64,000 bases of DNA, from contig JBKAGX010000007.1 in NCBI GenBank assembly GCA_046290575.1, positions 62,001 through 126,000 on the forward strand. Reading direction: 5' to 3'. Below, in pieces: positions 8,774-16,541 of the stretch. The translations under genes and the position numbers were made by a program. Position 1 is the stretch's first letter; each line of letters starts with the position of its first letter. The stretch comes from JANQQJ01 sp046290575 (GTDB lineage: Bacteria > Pseudomonadota > Alphaproteobacteria > SMXS01). The notes under the pieces are model-generated. The model was given only the letters and a program-made list of their open reading frames with translations. It was not told where the DNA came from and made no database searches.

Positions 8774-9006
8774 CGGCCGTCCCGCTCCTCACGGATCATG
8801 AGCGTGGTGTCTGTTTGCTCAACATTTTTCGGCGTCATGGCACGAATTTTTCGTATCAGTGCGAGTCTTTCTTCGACGGAAGGCCGTGCGCCGTCCGCCA
8901 GAACATCGCGAAGTTCCTGCTCCAGCGACTGGCCATGGATTTTGGCACGGCGTCTATGAACATCGATGATCTCTTCGTCGATATTCCGAATTAAGACTTG
9001 GGCCAC
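8770..9006 (-). CDS. vapB: FitA/VapB-like ribbon-helix-helix antitoxin
   Basis: Antitoxin partner of the PIN toxin. 78 aa. The N-terminal AQVLIRNIDEEIIDVHRRRA followed by HGQSLEQELRDVL is the beta-strand plus two helices of an Arc-type ribbon-helix-helix DNA-binding domain. The C-terminal part would wrap the toxin. Closest in style to FitA-type antitoxins (HGQSLEQELR). A perfect inverted repeat lies 12-37 bases upstream of its ATG (9018-9043) and is the obvious autoregulatory operator. Confidence 0.9.
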   Translation of the reverse strand: MAQVLIRNIDEEIIDVHRRRAKIHGQSLEQELRDVLADGARPSVEERLALIRKIRAMTPKNVEQTDTTLMIREERDGR

Positions 9007-9017
9007 GGTAAAGCTCC

Positions 9018-9043
9018 TTGTGATATCATCTATGATATCACAA
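9018..9043. promoter_or_regulatory. Palindromic operator of the vapBC pair
   Basis: A perfect 12-base inverted repeat, TTGTGATATCAT at 9018-9029 and ATGATATCACAA at 9032-9043, separated by the two bases CT. Each arm itself contains the 8-base palindrome TGATATCA, so the site is two tandem palindromes spaced about one helical turn apart (11 bases centre to centre), as expected for cooperative binding of ribbon-helix-helix dimers. It lies just upstream of the antitoxin start. Seen directly; the regulator assignment is inference. Confidence 0.85.
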
Positions 9044-9063
9044 ATTTACATATGGCAAAAGAA

Positions 9064-9621
9064 CTAGCCGCGCTTGGGCAGCATATTGCCCATGTCCCCG
9101 TCGGGATTGGTGAACGGCGTGAACACGTCTTTGTCTGCGATTTCACGGTAATGGTTGAGCGCCCAATAAACGCTGGGGAACGCCAGGTTGTCCCAGGGAA
9201 TGTCTTTCCAGTCATAGAGCGCGACGTCGAGGCTCTCCGGCCCGGCAGCAAAATGAGGTGTTGCCAGGGATGCCTTATAGATCAGCTGCACTTGGCTGAT
9301 GCGTGGGATGTTATAGACAGCTAGCAGACCATGAATGGTGATCTCGGCACAGGCCTCTTCCATGGTTTCGCGGCGGGCACCGTCTTCGGTGGTTTCATGT
9401 TCTTCCATGAAGCCGGCGGGCAGCGTCCAGTAGCCGTGGCGCGGCTCAATCGCGCGCTTGCAGAGCAGGATTTTCGTTTCGTGCTCGACGACTGCGCCGA
9501 CCACGATGCGCGGATTATCATAGTGAATCAGCCCGCAATCATTGCAGATCAGGCGGTCGCGGTTGTCCCCGTCGGGAACGCGCTTGATGAAATTGTCGAG
9601 CTGTGCCGGATGATGTGCCAT
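9064..9621 (-). CDS. NUDIX hydrolase with N-terminal zinc-ribbon-like motif
   Basis: Hydrolase of nucleoside diphosphate-linked substrates. The Nudix box is at about residues 75-98: GFMEEHETTEDGARRETMEE, matching Gx5Ex7REUxEE. A CxxC (ICNDCGLIHYDNP) near residue 30 resembles the half zinc ribbon before the Nudix fold in ADP-ribose/NADH pyrophosphatase-like members. 185 aa from the ATG at 9621; a longer frame would run back through the end of ccmI. It begins 4 bases after the ccmI stop, so it rides on the end of the ccm operon. The substrate is unknown. Confidence 0.88.
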   Translation of the reverse strand: MAHHPAQLDNFIKRVPDGDNRDRLICNDCGLIHYDNPRIVVGAVVEHETKILLCKRAIEPRHGYWTLPAGFMEEHETTEDGARRETMEEACAEITIHGLLAVYNIPRISQVQLIYKASLATPHFAAGPESLDVALYDWKDIPWDNLAFPSVYWALNHYREIADKDVFTPFTNPDGDMGNMLPKRG

Positions 9622-9625
9622 GCGG

Positions 9626-10753
9626 CTATTCTTGCATTGGTCTGCCAAGTGAGGAAAGTCCGGCAAGCGCATCAGAATTGCCCGGATCGGCTTTCAGCGC
9701 CCCTTCGAAGGCGGTGCGCGCATTATCCTGCTCGCCCAGCACCATGTAGGCGCGGGCAAGGCGCAGCCAGCCCTCCAGGTCCTCCGGCTCGTCTTCCAGC
9801 CGGGCCGCCAGCCCGTCCACCATGCCCCGGATCATGTCGGCGCGTTCTGACTCGCTCATCTGCGCAGCCGCTTCCATGTCAGCTTGCGTGGGCCCTCGTG
9901 GCGATGCTGGGGCGGGCATTGGCGTACCCGTCACGTCCGAAATCCGCTTTAGTCCATGCTCAAGCCGTCCGGCCCAGGGGGACTCAGGCCGGATTTCGCG
10001 TGCCAGCTCATTCCACCACAGATGCGCGCTTTCAAAATCACGTGCCTGAAAGTCGGCCAGACCCAGATGATAGCGCGCTACCGGCTCGCCGGGCGAAGCG
10101 TCAAGAACCTGTTGGAAGATCGAACGGGCTTCATCGGTCACCAACCCGGCCGCTTCGGCGGTGAGTGCCTGACCCAGGTCCAATTTGAGAGCGGGTTCAT
10201 CAGGCCGCAGTCTGATCGTTTGACGATAGGCTTCGACGGCCAGGTCGAATCGCCCAACCGTCTGGGCTGTCGGGCCCAGCAAGAGCCAACCTTCAATATC
10301 GTCCGGGCGCTCCTCCATGCGTTTGGCAAGCTGTAGCACCAGCGTATCGACATCGGAATTTTCGGTGACGTTTTCCATCCTGTCTGGCGCGGGCGCCCAG
10401 GCAAGATCAGGATGCCCCCTTTCCAGATAGAGCAAGGCCGACCCGACGATTGTCAAAGCGATCAGCGTAATCGCCACAACAGAGCGCGTGCCGCCGGGGG
10501 AGGGTAGGCTTTGGAGATCTGTTTGGTCGCTTTCGCGCAGCAGGCGACGCTGGATTTCAATCCGTGCGCTTTCGGCTTCCGCGGCGGAAATCAGCCCACG
10601 TTCCAAATCGGTTTCGAGTTCAAGAAGTTGTGCGCGATAGAGCGCGGTTGCCGCGTCACTGCGTTCTACGTCGTCCTTGGGTCGGCGCATCAGCGGCCAG
10701 GCAATCACCGCCGCCGAGGCCAGCGCGAGCAGGGTTAACAGCGCATAGATCAC
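9626..10753 (-). CDS. ccmI: Cytochrome c biogenesis protein CcmI
   Basis: Apocytochrome c chaperone of the haem ligation complex. 375 aa from a GTG that overlaps the ccmH stop (GTGA); a longer frame would start inside ccmH and lacks the expected N terminus. The N-terminal membrane segment (VIYALLTLLALASAAVIAW) is followed by a cytoplasmic coiled region (LYRAQLLELETDLERGLIS) and a second membrane segment (VAITLIALTIVGSALLYLE). A periplasmic TPR domain of several repeats follows (GWLLLGPTAQTVGRFDLAVE; GWLRLARAYMVLGEQDNART). Last ccm gene of the cluster. Confidence 0.92.
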   Translation of the reverse strand: MIYALLTLLALASAAVIAWPLMRRPKDDVERSDAATALYRAQLLELETDLERGLISAAEAESARIEIQRRLLRESDQTDLQSLPSPGGTRSVVAITLIALTIVGSALLYLERGHPDLAWAPAPDRMENVTENSDVDTLVLQLAKRMEERPDDIEGWLLLGPTAQTVGRFDLAVEAYRQTIRLRPDEPALKLDLGQALTAEAAGLVTDEARSIFQQVLDASPGEPVARYHLGLADFQARDFESAHLWWNELAREIRPESPWAGRLEHGLKRISDVTGTPMPAPASPRGPTQADMEAAAQMSESERADMIRGMVDGLAARLEDEPEDLEGWLRLARAYMVLGEQDNARTAFEGALKADPGNSDALAGLSSLGRPMQE

Positions 10754-11214
10754 GTGACCGGGCCGTCGTCCTGCAGCAGACGGTCCAGCCGGGCCTGTTC
10801 TTCGGCGTTCAGTGCCTGCGGTTCGGCCACCGTCCTGGGTCGGCGCACATAGAACACCACGCCAGTCCCGCCGATGATCAGCAGCAGGACCGGGCCCAGC
10901 CACAGCAGCGCCGTACGCGGGTTAAAGGGTGGCTGCATCAGGATCCAGTCGCCATAGCGCTCGACCAGAAAGCCGCGCACTTCGTCATCGGTTTCCCCCA
11001 GTTCGACGCGTTCGCGCACCAGCACCCGAAGATCGTGGGCCATCTCGGCGTTGGAATCCTCGATCGACTGGTTCTGGCAGACCAGACATTTGAACTCTTT
11101 CATCAGATCGCGGGCGCGTTCCTCCTGTGCCGGGTCGGGCAGCGTTGCTTCGTCGACGCCGGCCGCGTACGCCGGAACGGTAAACAGCAACAGAATGAAG
11201 ACCAGCCGCTTCAT
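10750..11214 (-). CDS. ccmH: Cytochrome c-type biogenesis protein CcmH
   Basis: Periplasm-facing thiol-disulfide protein that reduces the apocytochrome CxxCH motif for haem ligation. 154 aa. Signal peptide (MKRLVFILLLFTVPAYAAG), then the redox motif FKCLVCQNQSIEDSNAEMA with C43 and C46, and a C-terminal membrane anchor (LLWLGPVLLLIIGGTGVVFY). It corresponds to the short CcmH/CycL form, with the TPR part encoded separately as ccmI. It overlaps ccmG and ccmI by 4 bases each. Confidence 0.95.
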   Translation of the reverse strand: MKRLVFILLLFTVPAYAAGVDEATLPDPAQEERARDLMKEFKCLVCQNQSIEDSNAEMAHDLRVLVRERVELGETDDEVRGFLVERYGDWILMQPPFNPRTALLWLGPVLLLIIGGTGVVFYVRRPRTVAEPQALNAEEQARLDRLLQDDGPVT

Positions 11215-11738
11215 GAGTCCAGCTCCTCGAGCAGCGGCATTAGCTGATTGCGGATGATTGCGTCATTCAGTGGGCCCTGCACGCGCCAGACAACATTGCC
11301 CTGCTTGTCGATGACGAAGGTCTCCGGCACGCCAGCCAGCCCCCAGTCGATGCCGGTGCGGCCGCTTTCATCAAACCCGGTGCGGATGAAGGGGTCGCCA
11401 CTGGCCTGCAGATAGAGCCGGGCAGCGGCCATTTTATCCTTGTAGTTGATGCCGTGCATGACGACGCCTTGGTCGGCAAGCTGCATCAACAGTGGGTGCT
11501 CCGCGCGGCAGGGCGCGCACCAGGTCGCGAAGAAATTGACCACGCTGACTTCGCCCGAAGTCAGATCAACGGTCTGCAGCCCCAGCCCACCTTCGGTCAC
11601 CGTGGGCAGTTTGAACTGGGGAACGGGCTTGTCTTTCAGCGCAAACGCAGTCTCGCGCGGATTGAGGAACAAGCCGACATAAAGCGCAGCCGCCAGCCCG
11701 ATAAAGATCAAGACGGGCAATATGTGCTGCGGTTTCAT
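11211..11738 (-). CDS. ccmG: Thiol:disulfide interchange protein CcmG/DsbE
   Basis: Membrane-anchored periplasmic thioredoxin that keeps apocytochrome c or CcmH reduced. 175 aa from the ATG at 11738, which overlaps the ccmF stop; longer frames read into ccmF. N-terminal anchor (ILPVLIFIGLAAALYVGLFL), then VVNFFATWCAPCRAEHP with the active pair C74/C77, and a cis-proline region (GLAGVPETFVIDKQG). It is the standard seventh gene of the ccm cluster. Confidence 0.95.
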   Translation of the reverse strand: MKPQHILPVLIFIGLAAALYVGLFLNPRETAFALKDKPVPQFKLPTVTEGGLGLQTVDLTSGEVSVVNFFATWCAPCRAEHPLLMQLADQGVVMHGINYKDKMAAARLYLQASGDPFIRTGFDESGRTGIDWGLAGVPETFVIDKQGNVVWRVQGPLNDAIIRNQLMPLLEELDS

Positions 11739-13714
11739 TCGGCAGGCGCCCGCGCAGGTTTGGGTGAGCGCGCGCGCCGCGGGGCGCCGACCCGCAGCCG
11801 CCGGTCGGACAGCGAGAACAGGCCGCCCAAGACCATCAGTGCTGTGCCGACCCACAGGCCCCAGATCATCGGTTTATGGTAGAGCCGCACACCCCAGCCG
11901 CCGGTGCTCTGGCGTTCACCGATCACGGCATAAAGATCACCCTCGATCAGCGGATAGATGGCCGCTTCCGTGGTCTCGTCGGGCGGGTTGGCATAGTGCC
12001 GGGTCTCCGGGTAGAGGCGGGCGATGAACTCGCCATCCTTGTAGACGGAAAAGGTGGCGCGTAGTGCCGCGTAGTTGGGGCCGCGTATCGGCCCGACAGC
12101 GTCGAGCGAGAAGTCGTAACCGCCGACCGCAATCATGTCGCCGGGTTCTTTGATGGTGATGGTCTCGCGCTCATAGGCGCTGGAAACCGCGATTCCGAAG
12201 ATCATCACGGCAATGCCCAGATGGGCCAGCATCATGCCCCAGGCCCCGCGCGGTAGCCCGGCAGCGCGGTTCAGGCTTTGGCCGATGGAGACACGGCCCA
12301 GCGCGATACGCCCGGCGAACTCGGTGAGAATGGCGACCATCAACCAGGTGCCATAGCCGATTGCCACCGGCGCCCACCAGGCGGATTCGGTTGTGGCCGC
12401 GACCGCGATCCCCGCCAGCACGCCCGCGATCATGGAGGGCGTCAGCCGCCGTAATGCGGTGCCCAGATCGCCGCGTTTCCACGCCAGCAGCGGCCCGATC
12501 ACCATGAACGGTACCAGGATGGCCATCAGCGCGGGGAAGACGATGTTGAAATAGGGGGCTGCGACAGAGACCTGATACCCCAGCTCGTTGGCGAACAGGG
12601 GAAAGAGCGTGCCAAAGAGCACGACGAACGTCATCACCGCGAGGACCAGATTGTTCATCACCAGGCTGGTTTCGCGCGAAATGGGGGCGAACATGCCGCC
12701 CGGTTTCAGCGACCCTGCGCGGACCGCGTAGAGTGCCAGCGAGCCACCGACAACCAGAATCAGGAAGCCCAGAATGAAGACGCCGCGTTCCGGGTCTGTC
12801 GCAAAGGCATGGACCGAGGTCAGCACGCCTGATCGCACAATGAATGTGCCCAGCAGGCTGAGCGAGAATGTCAGGATGGCAAGCAGAATGGTCCAGCTTT
12901 TCAGCGTGTCGCGCTTTTCCACCACGATAGCGCTGTGCAGCAGGGCCGTGCCGGCCAGCCATGGCATGAAGGAGGCGTTTTCGACCGGGTCCCAGAACCA
13001 CCAGCCGCCCCAGCCCAGCTCGTAATAGGCCCACCACGATCCGAGCATGATACCGGCGGTGAGGAACATCCAGGCGGCCAGTGTCCAGGGCCGCACCCAG
13101 CGGGCCCAGGCAGCATCCACTTTGCCTTCGATCAGCGCGGCGACGGCAAAGGAAAAGGCAATCGAAAAGCCGACATAGCCGAGATAGAGCATCGGCGGAT
13201 GGAAGGCGAGGCCGGGGTCCTGTAGCAGCGGGTTCAACCCGGTGCCTTCCAGCGGCGCCGGATCAACGCGGGCGAACGGGTTCGATGTAAAGATCGAAAA
13301 TGCGACGAAGCCTACGGTCACCATGGCCTGAACCGCCAGTACGCGGGCACGGAAGGGTGCCGGCAGATCGCGCCCGAAGGCGGCAACGGCGGCCCCGAAA
13401 ACGGTCAGGATCAGGATCCACAGCAGGATGGAGCCTTCATGGTTCCCCCACACACCGGTGATTTTATAGAGCAGGGGTTTTTGGGTATGCGAGTTGAAAT
13501 AGACGTTGGCGATGGAGAAGTCAGAGACGAGATACCCCCAGGTCAGCATCGCAAAGGCCAGAATGGCCAGCCCGAGCTGCAGGAAAGCCACAGGGTTCGC
13601 AAAGGAAATCAGCGTCCGGTCGCCCCGGTGCGCGCCCACCAGGGGGACGGTTGCCTGAAACACACCCGCCAACAGCGCAAGGATCAGCGCGAAATGGCCA
13701 ATCTCCGCAATCAT
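11735..13714 (-). CDS. ccmF: Haem lyase subunit CcmF
   Basis: Large polytopic protein that attaches haem from CcmE to apocytochrome c. 659 aa, about 15 membrane segments. The tryptophan-rich WWD motif WGGWWFWDPVENASFM lies at residues 235-250, and the conserved GGSLALYAVRAG region follows. The C-terminal part carries a periplasmic loop before the last membrane helix, then a basic tail (RRARSPKPARAPAE). Overlaps ccmE and ccmG by 4 bases each. Confidence 0.97.
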   Translation of the reverse strand: MIAEIGHFALILALLAGVFQATVPLVGAHRGDRTLISFANPVAFLQLGLAILAFAMLTWGYLVSDFSIANVYFNSHTQKPLLYKITGVWGNHEGSILLWILILTVFGAAVAAFGRDLPAPFRARVLAVQAMVTVGFVAFSIFTSNPFARVDPAPLEGTGLNPLLQDPGLAFHPPMLYLGYVGFSIAFSFAVAALIEGKVDAAWARWVRPWTLAAWMFLTAGIMLGSWWAYYELGWGGWWFWDPVENASFMPWLAGTALLHSAIVVEKRDTLKSWTILLAILTFSLSLLGTFIVRSGVLTSVHAFATDPERGVFILGFLILVVGGSLALYAVRAGSLKPGGMFAPISRETSLVMNNLVLAVMTFVVLFGTLFPLFANELGYQVSVAAPYFNIVFPALMAILVPFMVIGPLLAWKRGDLGTALRRLTPSMIAGVLAGIAVAATTESAWWAPVAIGYGTWLMVAILTEFAGRIALGRVSIGQSLNRAAGLPRGAWGMMLAHLGIAVMIFGIAVSSAYERETITIKEPGDMIAVGGYDFSLDAVGPIRGPNYAALRATFSVYKDGEFIARLYPETRHYANPPDETTEAAIYPLIEGDLYAVIGERQSTGGWGVRLYHKPMIWGLWVGTALMVLGGLFSLSDRRLRVGAPRRARSPKPARAPAE

Positions 13715-14163
13715 TGATAGCTGTCCTGCCAGTGCTCGCTGCGCTTAAGCGCGTCGGCAACCTCGGGCGGCATGTAGTTCTCATCATGTTTGGCGAGCAC
13801 GCGTTCGGCGACGAAGGTGTTCTCGTTCTTCAACGTGCCTTCGACAACGACCCCTTGGCCTTCACGAAACAGGTCCGGCAGCAGTCCGTATGTCTGCTGA
13901 TCATATTCGACGGTAATGTCATAGACATTATCCGTCACCTGGAAGGTGATGAACATGTCCTCTGCGCGATTGACGGAGCCATCCATCACCAGCCCGCCCA
14001 TCCGGAACGTGCCGCTGGGCCGCTCCTCGGCGGCGAAAAGGTCTGTTGGGCTCATGAAAAAGCGCAGATTGTCGCCGATCGCATAGAAGATCAGCGCAGC
14101 GGCAATGCCCAGCAGCGACAGGCCGGACACGACAAAAACCATGCGTTGGGTCTTACGTTTCAT
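13711..14163 (-). CDS. ccmE: Haem chaperone CcmE
   Basis: Membrane-anchored periplasmic protein that carries haem covalently between CcmC and CcmF. 150 aa. N-terminal anchor (VVSGLSLLGIAAALIFYAI), OB-fold core, and the haem-binding HxxxY with H126 and Y130 in KHDENYMPPEV. Overlaps ccmD upstream by 11 bases and ccmF by 4 bases. Confidence 0.96.
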   Translation of the reverse strand: MKRKTQRMVFVVSGLSLLGIAAALIFYAIGDNLRFFMSPTDLFAAEERPSGTFRMGGLVMDGSVNRAEDMFITFQVTDNVYDITVEYDQQTYGLLPDLFREGQGVVVEGTLKNENTFVAERVLAKHDENYMPPEVADALKRSEHWQDSYQ

Positions 14164-14317
14164 TGTCGCGGTTCCGCCGCCGGCCCGTCAGTTCTTCCAT
14201 CTCGGTCAGTTTCTTCAGGTTCGACCGCATACGCCAAACGCTGCTCAACGCCATCCATGCCAGCATCGCAAATGCGATGCCATAGGCCCACCAGATGTAG
14301 ATTGCGTATTTGTCCAT
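14153..14317 (-). CDS. ccmD: Haem exporter protein CcmD
   Basis: Small single-span membrane protein (54 aa) that helps release holo-CcmE from CcmABC. Starts MDKYAIYIWWAYGIAFAMLA, one hydrophobic segment, then a strongly charged cytoplasmic tail (RMRSNLKKLTEMEEL...RRRNRDNET). The ATG at 14317 is chosen because sequence further upstream in the same frame reads into ccmC. The gene is easily missed by length cutoffs; position between ccmC and ccmE is diagnostic. Confidence 0.9.
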   Translation of the reverse strand: MDKYAIYIWWAYGIAFAMLAWMALSSVWRMRSNLKKLTEMEELTGRRRNRDNET

Positions 14318-14343
14318 TCCAGTAAGTTCGCCCGGTCGGTTCG

Positions 14344-15078
14344 TTAAGACGTGCTGGCCTGCATCATCTGTAGTGACCGAACCCGACGTTCTGCCACCTC
14401 GCTGCGGATCCGCCACAAGAGGGCGGTGAGAAAGAAAGTTTTGAACGCGGCCGCCATTACGAACAGCGGCAGGAGCATCGGCGCGGCAATGGCCGGGCCG
14501 CCCTGCCGCAACACACTGGCGGGCTGGTGCAGGGTATTCCACCACTCGACCGAGAAATGAATGATCGGCACATTAATGACGCCGACGAGCGCCAGAATGG
14601 CCGCGGCGCGGGCGGCCTTGGTCGGGTCCTCGATAACCTGCCAGAGCGCCATGTAACCAAGGTAGAGCAACAGCAAGACGAAGACGGATGTCAGCCGAGC
14701 ATCGCCCCATTCCCACCAGGTGCCCCACATGGGCTCACCCCACAGCGCGCCGCTGGTCAGCGCGATGACGGTGAAGCCGGCGCCCAGCGGCGCACAGCTC
14801 TTGGCGGCGATGTCGGACAGGGGATGCTTCCAGATCAGTGCCATCGCGCTGAACACCGCCATCATCACATAGGCCGCCAGGGCCATCCAGGCGCCGGGGA
14901 CATGCACATACATGATACGGACGCTGTCACCTTGTTGATAGTCGGGCGGCGACCAGATCAGAGAGAGATAGAGGCCCGCAGCCAGCAGAATAAGGGTCAG
15001 GCCAATGGCCCACGGCAGAACGGCGGCGCTGATACGCGCGAAGCGGGACGGGTTTGCAAATCGGTGCCAGCCGGACAT
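14344..15078 (-). CDS. ccmC: Haem exporter permease CcmC
   Basis: Six-span membrane protein that loads haem onto CcmE. 244 aa. It carries the family's tryptophan-rich motif WGTWWEWGDARLTSVFVLLLL and the periplasmic-facing histidine region MYVHVPGAWMALAAY. Separated from ccmB by 47 bases, the only sizeable gap in the cluster. Confidence 0.96.
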   Translation of the reverse strand: MSGWHRFANPSRFARISAAVLPWAIGLTLILLAAGLYLSLIWSPPDYQQGDSVRIMYVHVPGAWMALAAYVMMAVFSAMALIWKHPLSDIAAKSCAPLGAGFTVIALTSGALWGEPMWGTWWEWGDARLTSVFVLLLLYLGYMALWQVIEDPTKAARAAAILALVGVINVPIIHFSVEWWNTLHQPASVLRQGGPAIAAPMLLPLFVMAAAFKTFFLTALLWRIRSEVAERRVRSLQMMQASTS

Positions 15079-15125
15079 GGCTGTGATGTACGCCGCGAGC
15101 CCACGCTGTGCAAGGGGCGTCGGTG

Positions 15126-15791
15126 CTATTCCAGTGCCAGTTTAAGCGCGGCAGAGGCGGCTAAAGGTGCGATCACGAGCGCGACAAGCGTCACCGCACC
15201 CAGCAGCATCATCGGCGTCCCGGCAGGCAGGCCCTGGGCGGCGGCGGCGGTGGCTGCGACGCCAAAGATCAGGGTGGGAATGTAAAGCGGCAGCACGATC
15301 AGCGGCACCAGCAGGCCGCCGCGCCTGATTCCGGCGGTCAGGGCAGCCCCAATCGCACCGATCAGACTCAGCGCCGGTGTGCCAATGGAAATTGCCGCGA
15401 TCAGCGTCACAAATCCTTCGAAAGGCAGGTTGAGCAAGACCGCGACAAGGGGTGCGGCGGCGATCAGTGGCACACCGGTGAGTAGCCAGTGCGCCAGCAC
15501 TTTGGCGATCACCGTCAACAACAGGGGCTGCGAGGTCAGGGCCAGAATGTCCAGGCTGCCATCCTCGTAATCCGCCTGAAACAGCCGGTCGAGGGAAAGC
15601 AGCGTCGCCAAAAGGGCCGAAACCCAAAGCACGCCGGGTGCTGCCTGCCGCAGGACGACCGGGTCCGCACCCAGGGCAAACGGAAACAATGCTGCCACGA
15701 CCACAAAGAAGCCGACGGCCAGCAGGCTCGATCCGCCCTGGCGGCGCGCGATCAGCAGATCGCGGCGGATGACGGCACTGAACGGGTTCAT
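15126..15791 (-). CDS. ccmB: Haem exporter permease CcmB
   Basis: ABC-type membrane subunit pairing with CcmA. 221 aa with six hydrophobic segments. Typical elements: VIRRDLLIARRQGG at the N terminus, FQADYEDGSLDILAL, and the GGLLVPLIVLPLYIPTLIFG segment. The start overlaps ccmA by 4 bases. Confidence 0.96.
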   Translation of the reverse strand: MNPFSAVIRRDLLIARRQGGSSLLAVGFFVVVAALFPFALGADPVVLRQAAPGVLWVSALLATLLSLDRLFQADYEDGSLDILALTSQPLLLTVIAKVLAHWLLTGVPLIAAAPLVAVLLNLPFEGFVTLIAAISIGTPALSLIGAIGAALTAGIRRGGLLVPLIVLPLYIPTLIFGVAATAAAAQGLPAGTPMMLLGAVTLVALVIAPLAASAALKLALE

Positions 15792-16423
15792 CCACTCAGC
15801 TCCAGCGTGCGGGCGCCTGCCAGGGGCAGGTCGTCATGAGTGGCAATAATCGCCATGCCGCCCCCGGCCAGATGGCTTTGCAGGGCCTTGAGAAGCTGTT
15901 GGACGGCGACTTTATCAAGGGCCACCGTGGGCTCGTCCAGCAGCCATAAGGTTTTTGGCGCCGCCAGCAGCCGGGCCAGATTGACGCGGCGGCGCTGCCC
16001 GGCTGACAGGAACTGGGCCGGCAGATCCTTCAGCGGCAGCAGGCCGAAGGCTTCAAGGGCCGCGTCTATGTCGGGTTTCTGACCGGCCAGGCGGCCCAAT
16101 GCCTGCAGGTTCTCCGACACGGTCAAAGCGGCTTTGATCGGATCCAGATGGCCGACATAGGCCAGCCGGGCCGCATGACTGACCGGGTCTGCTGTAACGT
16201 CCTCGCCGTCCCACGAAAGCGTTCCCGAAGCCGGCGCCAGCAGCCCGGCCAGCAGACGCAGCAGGCTCGACTTGCCGGACCCGTTGCGGCCGCGCAGCAC
16301 CAGGGCCTCACCGTGTGCCACGGCAAAGCTCAATCCCTCGAATACCAGCCGCTCGCCGCGCTGGCAGGTCAGGTTGTGTGCCGTAAGGCCACTTTGCGGG
16401 CTATTTTGAGTTGAACGCGCCAT
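15788..16423 (-). CDS. ccmA: Haem exporter ATP-binding protein CcmA
   Basis: ATPase of the CcmAB(C) complex, which uses ATP to release holo-CcmE. 211 aa from the ATG at 16423; the frame is open further upstream but that stretch lies in the divergent acnA promoter region. Walker A GRNGSGKSS (45-53), signature LSAGQRRRVNLAR, Walker B LWLLDEPTVALD, and the H loop IIATHDD. First gene of the ccm cluster and divergent from acnA. Confidence 0.96.
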   Translation of the reverse strand: MARSTQNSPQSGLTAHNLTCQRGERLVFEGLSFAVAHGEALVLRGRNGSGKSSLLRLLAGLLAPASGTLSWDGEDVTADPVSHAARLAYVGHLDPIKAALTVSENLQALGRLAGQKPDIDAALEAFGLLPLKDLPAQFLSAGQRRRVNLARLLAAPKTLWLLDEPTVALDKVAVQQLLKALQSHLAGGGMAIIATHDDLPLAGARTLELSG

Positions 16424-16541
16424 TCCGGCGCGGAGACTAGAGTATCTGGGCGGCCAAGGTCCAACTTTGACATTGGCAAACCGCCAGATTTCGGGCAAAA
16501 CACGGCCAACCCGAAACACCGGAAAATCAGGAGAGCGTAAC

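Noticed and set aside
9648..9664. GAGGAAAGTCCGGC resembles the conserved start of bacterial RNase P RNA.
   Set aside because: It lies inside the coding end of ccmI, and none of the other conserved RNase P segments or stems follow within 400 bases.
16467..16541. TTGACA before acnA as a -35 box.
   Set aside because: No acceptable -10 at 16-18 bases; not listed as a promoter.
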